Of a stretch of 64,000 nucleotides of DNA, positions 25,381 through 33,698 are shown in pieces. The first letter of the stretch is position 1. Every line of letters starts with the position of its first letter. Source of the DNA: Actinomyces sp. UMB0138 (GTDB lineage: Bacteria > Bacillota > Negativicutes > Veillonellales > Veillonellaceae); assembly GCF_002849225.1 (NCBI RefSeq), contig NZ_PKMC01000003.1, positions 377,165-441,164 on the forward strand, read 5' to 3'. The notes under the pieces were generated by a model. That model saw nothing but the letters and a program-made list of their open reading frames with translations, did no database searches and was not told the origin of the DNA. The position numbers and the translations under genes are program-made.

Positions 25381-26313
25381 ATGACAACCGCAACAGCGCC
25401 CGCACGCATTGGCGCAAAGAAAAACAAGGGCACAAAGGTTCGCCGCGGCATCGGCCACTACCTGGCCTGGGCATTCCTGATCATCATCCTGGCAATCACC
25501 ATCCTGCCGTTCCTGTGGATGCTACGCACCTCGCTGACCCCAAACTCCGAGATCACCGGATCGCTAAACAACCTGATCCCAGACAACCCCACTCTGGACG
25601 CCTACCGCCGAGTACTGGGCCTAACCTCGCTAGACGAAAACCTGGCACAAGGCGGCGCCGGCGCCCAAATCAACTTCTGGATTTACATGCGCAACTCCGC
25701 CGTGGTCTCCACCGTCGTAGCAGTTGGGCAAACACTCTTCTCGGCAATGGCCGCCTACGCCTTCTCAAGGCTGAAGTGGCCGGGCCGAAACATCGTGTTC
25801 ACCTTCTTCCTATCCGCGCTCATGATTCCGTCAATCTTCACGGCAATCCCCAACTTCGTCCTCATCAAGGAACTGGGCCTGCTGAACACCTACGCCGGGA
25901 TCGTGCTGCCCACCCTGCTGATGACTCCCTTCGCCATCTTCTTCCTGCGCCAATTCTTCCTTGGAATTCCGCGCGAAATTGAAGAGGCCGCCCTCCTAGA
26001 CGGGGCCTCGCGCATCGGCACCTTCTTCCGGGTCATTATTCCCATGGCAAAGGCACCCATAACCACCCTGTTCGTGCTGACTTTCATCACCCAGTGGAAC
26101 GACTACCTGTGGCCACTGCTAGTAGGCCAAAACGAAAAGGTGCGCGTGCTAACCGTGGCGCTCGGCATCTTCCGGTCGCAAACCCCGCAAGGAGCCCCCG
26201 ACTGGTCTGCGCTCATGGCAGCCACCCTGCTGGCGGCCGTGCCCATCATGATCCTCTTTGCCATCCTGGGCAAGCGAATCGTCAATTCCATCGGCTTCTC
26301 TGGCCTGAAGTAG
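25381..26313 (+). CDS. ABC galactoside importer permease, MalG type
   Basis: Second permease, 310 aa, about six helices. The EAA motif reads EEAALLDGASRIGTFFRVII, then PMAKAP. The ATG at 25381 is preferred because GAGGG lies five bases upstream; a GTG at 25369 would overlap the upstream stop by four bases and is an alternative. A basic N-terminus (ARIGAKKNKGTKVRRG) precedes the first helix. Thirteen bases separate it from the binding-protein gene. Confidence 0.91.
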   Translation: MTTATAPARIGAKKNKGTKVRRGIGHYLAWAFLIIILAITILPFLWMLRTSLTPNSEITGSLNNLIPDNPTLDAYRRVLGLTSLDENLAQGGAGAQINFWIYMRNSAVVSTVVAVGQTLFSAMAAYAFSRLKWPGRNIVFTFFLSALMIPSIFTAIPNFVLIKELGLLNTYAGIVLPTLLMTPFAIFFLRQFFLGIPREIEEAALLDGASRIGTFFRVIIPMAKAPITTLFVLTFITQWNDYLWPLLVGQNEKVRVLTVALGIFRSQTPQGAPDWSALMAATLLAAVPIMILFAILGKRIVNSIGFSGLK

Positions 26314-26326
26314 AAGGAGCGGAAAA

Positions 26327-27697
26327 GTGAGAAACAAACGCAAAGGGATGCTCGCCCTCGCCCTTGGATCTATAAGCGCCCTGCTACTAGCAGGGTGTAG
26401 CACCGGCGAGGTCGGAGAAGCAGGCAAGACCACCATCAACTACTGGTTGTGGGACAGCGCCCAGCTACCCGGATACACCGCATGCGAGAAGGCGTTCGAA
26501 AAAGAAAACCCCCACATCGACGTTCGCATCAACCAGTACGGATGGGACGACTACTGGACGCAGATCACCGCGTCCATGGTGGCCGAGACGGCCCCAGACG
26601 TCTTCATCAACCACACCCAGCAGATGCCAAAGTACCAGCAACTAGGGCAAATACTGGATATCTCCAAATATGCCAAACGCGACCACGTAGACATGTCGGC
26701 ATACCAGGACGGGCTGGCAGGGCTGTTCCAAGGCAAGGAAGGCAAGGGCCTTTACGGGCTACCGAAGGACTGGGACACCGAAGCCATGTTTTACAACAAG
26801 ACCTACCTAAAGCAGGCCGGCTACACCCCGGAAGACCTGTGGAAGCTCAGCTGGAATCCCAAGGACGGGGGTACCTTCGAAAAGTTCATCGCCCACATGA
26901 GAATTGACAAAAACGGGGTGCGCGGAGACGAAAAAGGTTTCGACCCGAAGCACGTAGAGATCTACGGTATGGGCTACAACGAGTCAGGTGCCGGCTACGG
27001 GCAGGTGCAGTGGTCCACCTACGCCCTGTCTAATGGGTGGCGCTACAACGCCGACAAGGACGAGGCCGGCAAATGGATCACCAAGTGGAACTACGATTCC
27101 CCCAAACTGACGGAAACTATCGCCTGGTGGAAGGGACTAATCAAGAAGGGATACATGCCCTCCCTCCCAGCCGCTACCTCGGGCGTTGGGACCGTGGAAT
27201 CGCTAGCCGCAGGTAAGTACGCCACCCTGATCGAGGGGGCCTGGCAGAACGCCAACATCAAACCCAAGATGGAAAAATGGGGCGTAGACGTAGCACCCGG
27301 CCCATACGGACCGGCCGGATACAGAGCCTCGGTAATGAACGGCGTGGGCGACTCCATCTTCGCGGGCACGAAACACCCCGAAGAAGCCTGGAAGTGGGTC
27401 CGGTTCATGGGCACACCCAAGTGTCAGAACCTGGTTGCCGCACAGGGCGTCGTCTTCCCGTCGCTGAAGGAATCCACCAAGAAAGCAATCAGTACAGTAT
27501 CGGATATGGGCTATACGGCCACCGCCTACTCTTCATATATGAAAGAGGACGGCCGGACGGTCCCCTCGCCCGTCACCGCCAGGTGGGACCAGATTCAGAC
27601 GATCATGCAGCCAGCCATGGACGCCGTGGTTGGCGGCAGCAAGCCCCTAGAATCGTTGATGGGCGCAAACAAGCAGGTAAACGCCCTCTTCAAGTAG
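26327..27697 (+). CDS. ABC galactoside importer, binding lipoprotein
   Basis: CUT1 solute-binding lipoprotein, 456 aa, GTG start behind AAGGAG. The lipobox is LLAGC with Cys24 as lipid-attachment site. The mature part has the usual beginning (INYWLWDSAQLPGYTACEKA, FEKENPHIDVRINQYGWDDY) and an aromatic-rich ligand region. Unlike the first importer locus, the binding protein is encoded after its permeases. A strong terminator follows. Ligand predicted as alpha-galactosides from context. Confidence 0.92.
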   Translation: MRNKRKGMLALALGSISALLLAGCSTGEVGEAGKTTINYWLWDSAQLPGYTACEKAFEKENPHIDVRINQYGWDDYWTQITASMVAETAPDVFINHTQQMPKYQQLGQILDISKYAKRDHVDMSAYQDGLAGLFQGKEGKGLYGLPKDWDTEAMFYNKTYLKQAGYTPEDLWKLSWNPKDGGTFEKFIAHMRIDKNGVRGDEKGFDPKHVEIYGMGYNESGAGYGQVQWSTYALSNGWRYNADKDEAGKWITKWNYDSPKLTETIAWWKGLIKKGYMPSLPAATSGVGTVESLAAGKYATLIEGAWQNANIKPKMEKWGVDVAPGPYGPAGYRASVMNGVGDSIFAGTKHPEEAWKWVRFMGTPKCQNLVAAQGVVFPSLKESTKKAISTVSDMGYTATAYSSYMKEDGRTVPSPVTARWDQIQTIMQPAMDAVVGGSKPLESLMGANKQVNALFK

Positions 27698-27713
27698 GCG
27701 CTACCAACAAGAA

Positions 27714-27765
27714 GCCCCGCTTTGCCCCGAATTTTTCGGCCAGCGCAAGGCGGGGCATTTCTTTT
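27714..27765 (+). terminator. Terminator of the galactoside importer operon
   Basis: A 12-pair stem (27714-27725 with 27745-27756, one G-T pair) carries a 19-base loop that contains its own small CCGAA/TTCGG hairpin. ATTTCTTTT follows. It ends the transcript from the ROK-regulated operon before the GH32-like gene. The bases from 27766 to 27915 hold no gene and no clear promoter. Confidence 0.85.
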
Positions 27766-27915
27766 GGCGCGGGCAGCAAATTGGGACAATCAGGCAGCGG
27801 CTCGGGGCGATCCGCAACAGATGCGGCGTGGGCGCGCTTGTGAAAAGGGGCGTAAAACAGCCCTAAAGTGGGCTTCTGGCTCGCTCAGCTCATACAAATG
27901 TGCTACGCATAAAGG

Positions 27916-29160
27916 GTGAATTTCAGCGCCCATCGTCCCGTTTTGCACGTCCGTCCCGAAAAAGGTTGGTTGTCTAACCCCGCCGGATTATTCCGCGCTT
28001 CTGGCGTTACTCACGTCTTTTTTCAACACAACCCCAACTCCACCATTCGTGAACAGGTGCACTGGGGACACGCCACCTCTAGGGACATGCTGCACTGGCA
28101 CAACGAGCCAGAAGCGCTGCGCCCCGAACTAGACGGCATCGATGACAACGGCTGCTGGGGCGGCACCGCCCTTGCCGAGGGCGACACGGTAAAACTGGTC
28201 TACGCGGGCGTAAGCGGCGTCTCGAACGGAATCTGCCAGCCCATCATCGCAACCGGCACCCCGGACACCAAGGTATTCACAGACAAATCCCCTGTGCAGG
28301 TAGAAAACCGGCAGGCTGAAGCCGCCAAGCTGGGCGCCCCCTGCGTATTCGTACACGACGGTTTCCGCTACGCCATTCAAGGTGGGCAGGTTGGCGAACG
28401 CGGAGGCGTAGTCATTTACGATGCCAACGATTTGGATTCCTGGCGCGAACTGGGCGTGTTCTACAGCGCTGCGGACGCCCCCGGCGCCTTGGAAGCCCCC
28501 AACTGGGAATTCCCGCAGCTAGTCCGATTCGGGCAGCGATGGGTATTCTTCATTTCCATGCGCCAGCGCGACACCTTCAAAGATTCCGTCGGCTGGGCTT
28601 TGGGCACCATCAATTTCGACGGCGAAGTACCCCACTTCCAGGCCACCAAGGCTGGCAGAGCCGATTCCGGCCCAGACTTCTTCTCGCCAAAAATTGCACT
28701 CCTAGACGGGGTGCCCACCATGATGGCGTGGGCTCCCGAATCTAAGGTTCGCCCTCTAGGAGAGGTCGCTAAAGACGGCCTGGCTGGCGCACTAACCTTC
28801 CCGCGCATCGTCACCCTAGCCGAAGGCCCCGACGGCGCCTTCCCCTACCTGGCTCCCTTCGAAAAGCTCACCGAGCTGCGCCAGGAAGAGGTAGCACAAG
28901 ACGAGCTAGCGGGCGTACATGCGTGGGAGGCAGAGTTCACCTCCGCCGGCAAGATCACCCTGGCTAAGCGACGCGACCTAGACGTAGAACCGGGCGACCG
29001 GCTGCTAGTAGACGGATCCTTGGTAGAGTTCTACCCGGCAAAGGTAGGCAGGTTCCCCCACACGGAACGCTTCGACCCCACGAACGGGATCAGCCTTGAG
29101 CTGCAGGATGCAACGGCAAATTTTTGGAAGTTAGCAGATGGGACGCAAGAGGCGAACTAA
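27916..29160 (+). CDS. GH32-like (beta-fructosidase fold) protein with altered catalytic motifs
   Basis: A 414-aa protein with the clear plan of a GH32 beta-fructosidase: LHVRPEKGWLSNPAG, then FFQHNP, HWGHATSRDMLHW, GCWGGTAL, WEFPQLVRFGQRWV and GPDFFSPKIAL in family order. Key residues deviate. The WMNDPNG box reads W18-L-S-N-P-A-G24, placing Asn21 where the nucleophile Asp belongs. The RDP box reads G140-A-P142. The ECP box reads E198-F-P, so only the acid/base Glu remains. The protein is full length and intact, which argues against a recent pseudogene. The GTG start has no well-placed ribosome site and may be leaderless. Hydrolysis of sucrose or raffinose would be expected from context but is doubtful. 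Confidence 0.8.
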   Translation: MNFSAHRPVLHVRPEKGWLSNPAGLFRASGVTHVFFQHNPNSTIREQVHWGHATSRDMLHWHNEPEALRPELDGIDDNGCWGGTALAEGDTVKLVYAGVSGVSNGICQPIIATGTPDTKVFTDKSPVQVENRQAEAAKLGAPCVFVHDGFRYAIQGGQVGERGGVVIYDANDLDSWRELGVFYSAADAPGALEAPNWEFPQLVRFGQRWVFFISMRQRDTFKDSVGWALGTINFDGEVPHFQATKAGRADSGPDFFSPKIALLDGVPTMMAWAPESKVRPLGEVAKDGLAGALTFPRIVTLAEGPDGAFPYLAPFEKLTELRQEEVAQDELAGVHAWEAEFTSAGKITLAKRRDLDVEPGDRLLVDGSLVEFYPAKVGRFPHTERFDPTNGISLELQDATANFWKLADGTQEAN

Positions 29161-29431
29161 CAAGTGGGCGCAAGAAGCGCGCCCTCTACAGATACGCCGC
29201 CTAGCCTCCACCCCAACCACCCAGGTGCGTGGCGGCAACACCTATCGGGTGCAACGCCTACCCGCGGCAGAGAAGGAATACATCTGCCCCGGCTGCACCC
29301 ACGTCATCGAGGTCGGCAGCCCCCACGTAGTCGCCTGGATAATCCAGGGCTCCTTCGGGCTGGACCAAGGCGTCGACGCCCGTCGCCACTGGCACCCCTA
29401 CTGTTGGAACGCCGGCACGGTAGGCCGCTAA
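29138..29431 (+). CDS. Small conserved actinobacterial protein with CxxC / HxxC metal site
   Basis: A 97-aa basic protein overlapping the end of the GH32-like gene by 23 bases. It contains CPGCTHVIEVGSPHVVAW followed by RRHWHPYCW, a likely zinc-binding arrangement (two Cys, then His and Cys). This matches a short family widespread in Actinobacteria and often labelled ATP/GTP-binding without good reason. The N-terminus is Arg/Lys-rich. Function is unknown; nucleic-acid binding is only a guess. Coupled translation with the upstream gene is likely. Confidence 0.75.
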   Translation: MGRKRRTNKWAQEARPLQIRRLASTPTTQVRGGNTYRVQRLPAAEKEYICPGCTHVIEVGSPHVVAWIIQGSFGLDQGVDARRHWHPYCWNAGTVGR

Positions 29432-29779
29432 AACCCCAATTACAACAGGCCAGCAAAACCCAATTTCTGAGGCTCATCAGGCCACATTTTTCCTTTTGTG
29501 CGACTTTTCTGATAATTTTTTAATCTGCGTGGATCTCACTTCCGCTACACCTGCACGGAAGCGGGAAGGAAGCTAGAGTCCCGCATGTACAGCGCGAATA
29601 TTATGCGCAACAACTAGTTGAGCTTTGCCCCGGACTCTAGAGCCATGGTCCCTGGCGGGGCTCAACTCATTTAAAAACCCCACCCCCACTTCCTTAATGC
29701 ACCCGGGCGTCCAGTTGTTTCTAATCTTTGCGTATTAGGGTGAAGGGCGTAGCAAAGCGTAACGAGTGGAGATGGGACA
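29432..29779. other. 348-base non-coding region rich in interleaved inverted repeats
   Basis: No gene is apparent. Between 29573 and 29667 two inverted repeats interleave: CTAGAGTCC (29573-29581) with GGACTCTAG (29632-29640), and AGTTGAGC (29616-29623) with GCTCAACT (29660-29667). The second can extend inward through CCCC/GGGG and GGAC/GTCC to make a long hairpin, which would exclude the first. A perfect palindrome CAACTAGTTG lies at 29611-29620, and GCGC arms flank an AT-rich centre near 29593-29608. The layout suits alternative RNA folds or overlapping operators. The region precedes a thiol peroxidase gene. No known riboswitch consensus was recognised. Confidence 0.5.
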
Positions 29780-30256
29780 ATGTCAGTTTTTGATTTCACT
29801 GTAAAAGCCGCCGACGGCAGCAACTATGACCTTTCCCAGCACCAGGGAAAAGTGTTGCTCATAGTAAATACTGCCTCTAAATGTGGTTTCACTCCGCAGC
29901 TCGAAGAATTGCAGAAGCTACACGAAAAATATGCCGACCAGGGGCTAGTGGTGCTGGGATTCCCCTGCAACCAATTCGCCAATCAGGATCCCGGTTCCAA
30001 TGACGAGATCCAGGAATTCTGCAAACTAAACTACGGGGTTTCCTTCCCCGTGCTCGCAAAGATCGATGTGAACGGGCGCAACACCGACCCGCTGTTCGAA
30101 CACCTGAAAACCGAAACGGGCGGTATGTTCGCCGCCATCAAATGGAACTTCACCAAATTCCTAGTGGGACGCGACGGCCAGGTAATCCATCGCTATGCCC
30201 CCACCACTAAGCCCTGTTCCTTCGAGGACGCAATCCAAGAGGCGCTCAAGGCTTAG
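29780..30256 (+). CDS. Glutathione-peroxidase-family thiol peroxidase
   Basis: Cytosolic peroxidase, 158 aa, with a thioredoxin fold, reducing hydrogen or lipid peroxides. The peroxidatic Cys35 is in VNTASKCGFT; FPCNQFANQ and WNFTKFLV are the other two family signatures, supplying the Gln, Trp and Asn of the active site. Cys81 (in EEF-like context, QEFCKLNYG) matches the resolving Cys of thioredoxin-dependent members, so thioredoxin is the likely reductant. GTGGAGATGG precedes the ATG. It stands alone after the structured intergenic region and converges with the lipase operon. Confidence 0.95.
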   Translation: MSVFDFTVKAADGSNYDLSQHQGKVLLIVNTASKCGFTPQLEELQKLHEKYADQGLVVLGFPCNQFANQDPGSNDEIQEFCKLNYGVSFPVLAKIDVNGRNTDPLFEHLKTETGGMFAAIKWNFTKFLVGRDGQVIHRYAPTTKPCSFEDAIQEALKA

Positions 30257-30271
30257 GGCAGGGGCAACTCG

Positions 30272-31537
30272 CTATTCTTCCTGCGCTGGCTGAGAAGTTT
30301 CGGCAGCCAACTGCGTTGCAGCCTGGTCAATCTTGGCCAACGCTTTGTTCGTTAGACCAACCTCGGCCATCAAATTGTTGTGGTAGCAGGGTGAGGCGAA
30401 CTCGTGTCCCTGCACGTAGGGAAGAATCATCCCGGTAGGCCGACGCTCCGAATCTCCCGTGAACACCGACCGCAGTCGAAGCCCGGCCTCTTTCACGGAA
30501 GCCTTCGAAACGATGCCATACTCGCACTTGGAGGTTGCGACCTCGTCTGCGTTATCCGTTGCAGAAGCAACCGGCACCGCGTAGTCGCCCATCTCGATCA
30601 GTCGCTTCGAGGTTTTCCCAAACAGGGTGAAGCCGCCAACCTGCACGTCGCCCGCGTATGCCGTGTACGGCACGCCCTCGGGCCAGGCAGGAAGATTCTT
30701 GATCTCGACTGAATCGTCACGCATCGCCAGCGCGCCCTGACTGTAGGCGGCGTCGGGCGGACCACCAATGCCGAAACAGAACTGTCCGGTCTTATCTGCC
30801 ATCGCCGAACACTGCTTCAGCAGCAGTTTTGTAAGTCCAACGGGAATGTTCAGCCCCGGAACCAGCATCGCTCCATCGACCGCATCGAAAGCTACCGATG
30901 CGAGCGGCACGCCCGTGTTAGGAGTGCCAAAGGTGATCGCCTGGCCGACCCGAGCAGAAATCGGCTTGCCGTCCTGGTCTACCTTCGCCATTGCTTCGCG
31001 GAGCGCCAAGCCACCCATCGAATGGCCCACTACCACGGCCTTCTTGCCGAAAGTATCAGTCACGCATTCAAGCCCCTTGGCCAACCTGTCGCCAATCTGC
31101 GGGTCAGTCACCCAGTGCGTGGACACCGGTTCGTAGTTGAACATGAACACTTCCACGTTCGGGTCCTGCTGCAGTTTGCCGATGAACGAAGACTTGATCT
31201 CGCTCTTCGCCAGCAATTCCCCGCCAATACCGTTGGCCTCCCGGTCGATCTTCAACGAGAACTGGCTGCCGCCCTCGTCGGCATGATGGCCCCGAGCAGT
31301 CCACCCATGCACCAACACCACGGGGATCTTCCCCACGCCATCGCGCACAATCGGCTGGTCAGAATCCGTATGGTCGGAATCCAAAATCGGGGGATGATCC
31401 AAGAACGCCGAACACGCATTTACGTCCGGCTCCTCCTGCGTCTGGGGAGTGGCAAGGGCTGTCCCCGCCATCCCCGCTGCAGCCAGCGCGCTCACAGCCG
31501 CCACCGCAGATACCTTTCTGAAATGTTTGAACACCAT
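30272..31537 (-). CDS. Secreted alpha/beta-hydrolase (lipase/esterase), paralogue 2
   Basis: Exported hydrolase of 421 aa. A signal peptide (MVFKHFRKVSAVAAVSALAA, ending TALA) precedes the mature domain. VVLVHGWTARG is the oxyanion-hole loop and VVVGHSMGGLALREAM is the nucleophile elbow with Ser173. A C-terminal His in PCYHNNLM is a plausible catalytic base. The start at 31537 is preferred to the TTG at 31552 because it directly opens the signal peptide behind AAAGGA. It is a diverged paralogue of the gene at 32154-33383, sharing HWVTDPQIG, GDVQVGG-type and LFGKT segments, and is the last gene of a three-gene operon. The fold is close to triacylglycerol lipases; substrate unknown. Confidence 0.88.
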   Translation of the reverse strand: MVFKHFRKVSAVAAVSALAAAGMAGTALATPQTQEEPDVNACSAFLDHPPILDSDHTDSDQPIVRDGVGKIPVVLVHGWTARGHHADEGGSQFSLKIDREANGIGGELLAKSEIKSSFIGKLQQDPNVEVFMFNYEPVSTHWVTDPQIGDRLAKGLECVTDTFGKKAVVVGHSMGGLALREAMAKVDQDGKPISARVGQAITFGTPNTGVPLASVAFDAVDGAMLVPGLNIPVGLTKLLLKQCSAMADKTGQFCFGIGGPPDAAYSQGALAMRDDSVEIKNLPAWPEGVPYTAYAGDVQVGGFTLFGKTSKRLIEMGDYAVPVASATDNADEVATSKCEYGIVSKASVKEAGLRLRSVFTGDSERRPTGMILPYVQGHEFASPCYHNNLMAEVGLTNKALAKIDQAATQLAAETSQPAQEE

Positions 31538-31591
31538 TGTCCTTTCTTTCAATTACCGGGCTGGAAAAATGCCCGGGGTTTTCGGGCCGGC

Positions 31592-32164
31592 CTACTCGCT
31601 TTGCGTGTCAGCGCCGGCGTCGCCCTCTTCAAAAGGCAGAGTGCCAAGCAACGTCCACTTTCCGTTGGACTTGCCAAGTACCGCAGTGTACTTCTCTGCC
31701 TGCTGGCCGGGGCGGGTGATTGTTGTAAGCACCATCGCCGTCGTCTCGTCCACATCAGTCCAGGTGCTCTTGTCCACGTCCACCTTGGTGCCCTTCGGGA
31801 AGACCTCCGAAAGGTCCACCCCATAGAACTCCTTGGTGTTCGCCGACACCGCCTGATCCGGGTCCTTCGGAGCGTCGGTAACCGTCTTTACGGCCTCTTC
31901 GACCTCTTCCTTAGAACGTTCCACCTTGGCAGGCGCTTCCTTGGTGGGAGTAGGCGTAGGCGTTGGCGTCTTCACTTTCGCTTCCGCGGCCGGATCCTTC
32001 TGGCCCGCCTGCTTTTGCGGAACAGTGGCACTTGGGATGGTGTCCGATGCTGCCTTCGGAGTCGCTTCCTTGTACGTCCACAAGCTCGCGGCCAGGCCAA
32101 TCACTACCACCGCCAGTACCACCCCAATGCCGGCCAGGATTAGGTTGCGGGTTCTACTGCTCAC
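31592..32164 (-). CDS. Membrane-anchored protein between two lipase genes
   Basis: Unrecognised 190-aa protein with one N-terminal transmembrane helix (about residues 8-30, LILAGIGVVLAVVVIGLAAS) and no cleavage site. A Thr-Pro repeat linker (TPTPTPT) and a charged Glu/Lys segment lead to a C-terminal beta-rich domain (VDVDKSTWTDVDETTAMV, YTAVLGKSNGKWTLLG). Its GTG start overlaps the end of the first lipase gene by 11 bases, so the two are translationally coupled. The second lipase follows after 54 bases. Its position between the two suggests a partner, chaperone or anchor for the secreted lipases; this is inference only. Confidence 0.65.
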   Translation of the reverse strand: MSSRTRNLILAGIGVVLAVVVIGLAASLWTYKEATPKAASDTIPSATVPQKQAGQKDPAAEAKVKTPTPTPTPTKEAPAKVERSKEEVEEAVKTVTDAPKDPDQAVSANTKEFYGVDLSEVFPKGTKVDVDKSTWTDVDETTAMVLTTITRPGQQAEKYTAVLGKSNGKWTLLGTLPFEEGDAGADTQSE

Positions 32165-33383
32165 CAGCTGCCTCCTGTACCTGCTGGGCAGCGCGCTCGC
32201 GCACCACCTTCACTACCGCCTCGTTCGTGTTGACTTCGCGCAGCAAAGCCTCATGGGCGCAAGGGGTGTCGAAAATTGTTGCGGGTCGTTCAACCGAATC
32301 GCCCTTTGACAGCAGCTTCAGCCGATCAAAGTCCTCCTTGGCTCCCCAGGTGGAAACAAAGGCGTAGCGGCAAGTCTGCACCTGTGCTTCGTCCGCACCC
32401 GCCGTAGCAGATTCTGTAGTTACCAGCGTGTCCCCCAGTGACACCACCGGCTTCGTAGTTTTGCCGAACAGCGACAGCCCACCAATCTGGATGTCACCGG
32501 CTAAGTTAGTCACGTGAATACCCTGCGGGATCTGCGGCAATGCTGCCAGTTCAGGTGAGTCTGGGCGCAGCGCCTGCCCACCCCAACCGCGGAATGCATC
32601 CACCACTGGCACGCCAATACAGCCTTCATTCTTTTCGTCCATCTTGGCTGCGCACCCCTTCAGGATTCGATCAGCCAAGCGCACGGGCAAACCAATCAGC
32701 GGCGCGTCGCTGGCGCCCTCGATAGTTTCATTCAAGGTGCCCGCAATATCGGAACCCTTGTTGGGTGGGGCAATAGCAACCACGTCGCTCACCGCTTCTT
32801 GGGCGGCTGTCGGATCCATTTTGCCGAGCGCCTCACGAATCGCCAGCCCACCCATCGAGTGTGTGACCACTACCGCCGGCTTGCCGTACTGCTTTGCCAG
32901 GCACGAAAGCCCATTAGCCAGCTTGGCGCCAATTTGCGGATCTGTCACCCAGTGCGAACCCACCTGCGAGTAGTCGAAAGTGTAAGGCTGCGCGCCCGGA
33001 ACCTGCTGTACCAGCCCGATCATCGAAGAGTGAATATCGCCCTTCGCCAGTAGAGTGCCCGCATGGCCGTTGGCTCGCGAGGCTACGTAATGCGAAAAGT
33101 AGCCTTCCCGCCCTTCGTCGTGAGCAATCTTAGAGACCCAACCGTGCACGAACACCACGGGGGTTGCTCCCTGAGGATCCTGCTCCGGGATTGGGGTGCC
33201 GTCTGGGCGGGTGTCCGATTTTAGAATCTGTGGCCGCTGCACGAACTGCGCACAAGCGTCGGCGTCCACCGCCTTTTTCGAGGGCAATTCTGCAGCTAAA
33301 GCCGGCGCCATTCCCGCCAGCCCTACAGCGCCGGCAGCTGCCGCCGCCAGCAAAGCTTTTGATATTGCAAACCTGCGCTTCAT
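32154..33383 (-). CDS. Secreted alpha/beta-hydrolase (lipase/esterase), paralogue 1
   Basis: Exported hydrolase of 409 aa, first gene of the lipase operon. A signal peptide (MKRRFAISKALLAAAAAG, ending PALAAE) is followed by VVFVHGWVSK (oxyanion loop) and VVVTHSMGGLAIREAL with nucleophile Ser176. PCAHEALL near the C-terminus aligns with PCYHNNLM of the second lipase and likely holds the catalytic His. AGGAG at the right distance selects the ATG at 33383 over ones further upstream. Shared DPQIG, QIGGLSLFGKT and similar blocks show that both lipases arose by duplication. The 288 bases upstream contain the divergent promoters for this operon and the ABC exporter, not individually resolved. Confidence 0.88.
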   Translation of the reverse strand: MKRRFAISKALLAAAAAGAVGLAGMAPALAAELPSKKAVDADACAQFVQRPQILKSDTRPDGTPIPEQDPQGATPVVFVHGWVSKIAHDEGREGYFSHYVASRANGHAGTLLAKGDIHSSMIGLVQQVPGAQPYTFDYSQVGSHWVTDPQIGAKLANGLSCLAKQYGKPAVVVTHSMGGLAIREALGKMDPTAAQEAVSDVVAIAPPNKGSDIAGTLNETIEGASDAPLIGLPVRLADRILKGCAAKMDEKNEGCIGVPVVDAFRGWGGQALRPDSPELAALPQIPQGIHVTNLAGDIQIGGLSLFGKTTKPVVSLGDTLVTTESATAGADEAQVQTCRYAFVSTWGAKEDFDRLKLLSKGDSVERPATIFDTPCAHEALLREVNTNEAVVKVVRERAAQQVQEAAGEQ

Positions 33384-33698
33384 TGCGCTACTCCTCGTCA
33401 TTGAGAACATTGGCTATTTTTCGAAGCTAGCACAGGCCACCCCACCCGGAAACTGTTGGCAAAAATGTGCAAATTATCTGCCAAGTACGCACACTTTCTC
33501 ACTGCCAGAGCAAAAAGTGCACCCCCTCCCAACCAGTCACTCCTGCATTATTTAGTATCTGCCAAGGCTGGGCCGAGCCTTAGGCTGCACGTCCGGCCTC
33601 TACCTTCAGACTTCGCCACCGCTAGCGGCACTAATTGGCGTGTTCGCTGCTAGCGCTTTGAAAGGGCAGCCTTTAGGCATCCTTGATAGGTTCGTTCT

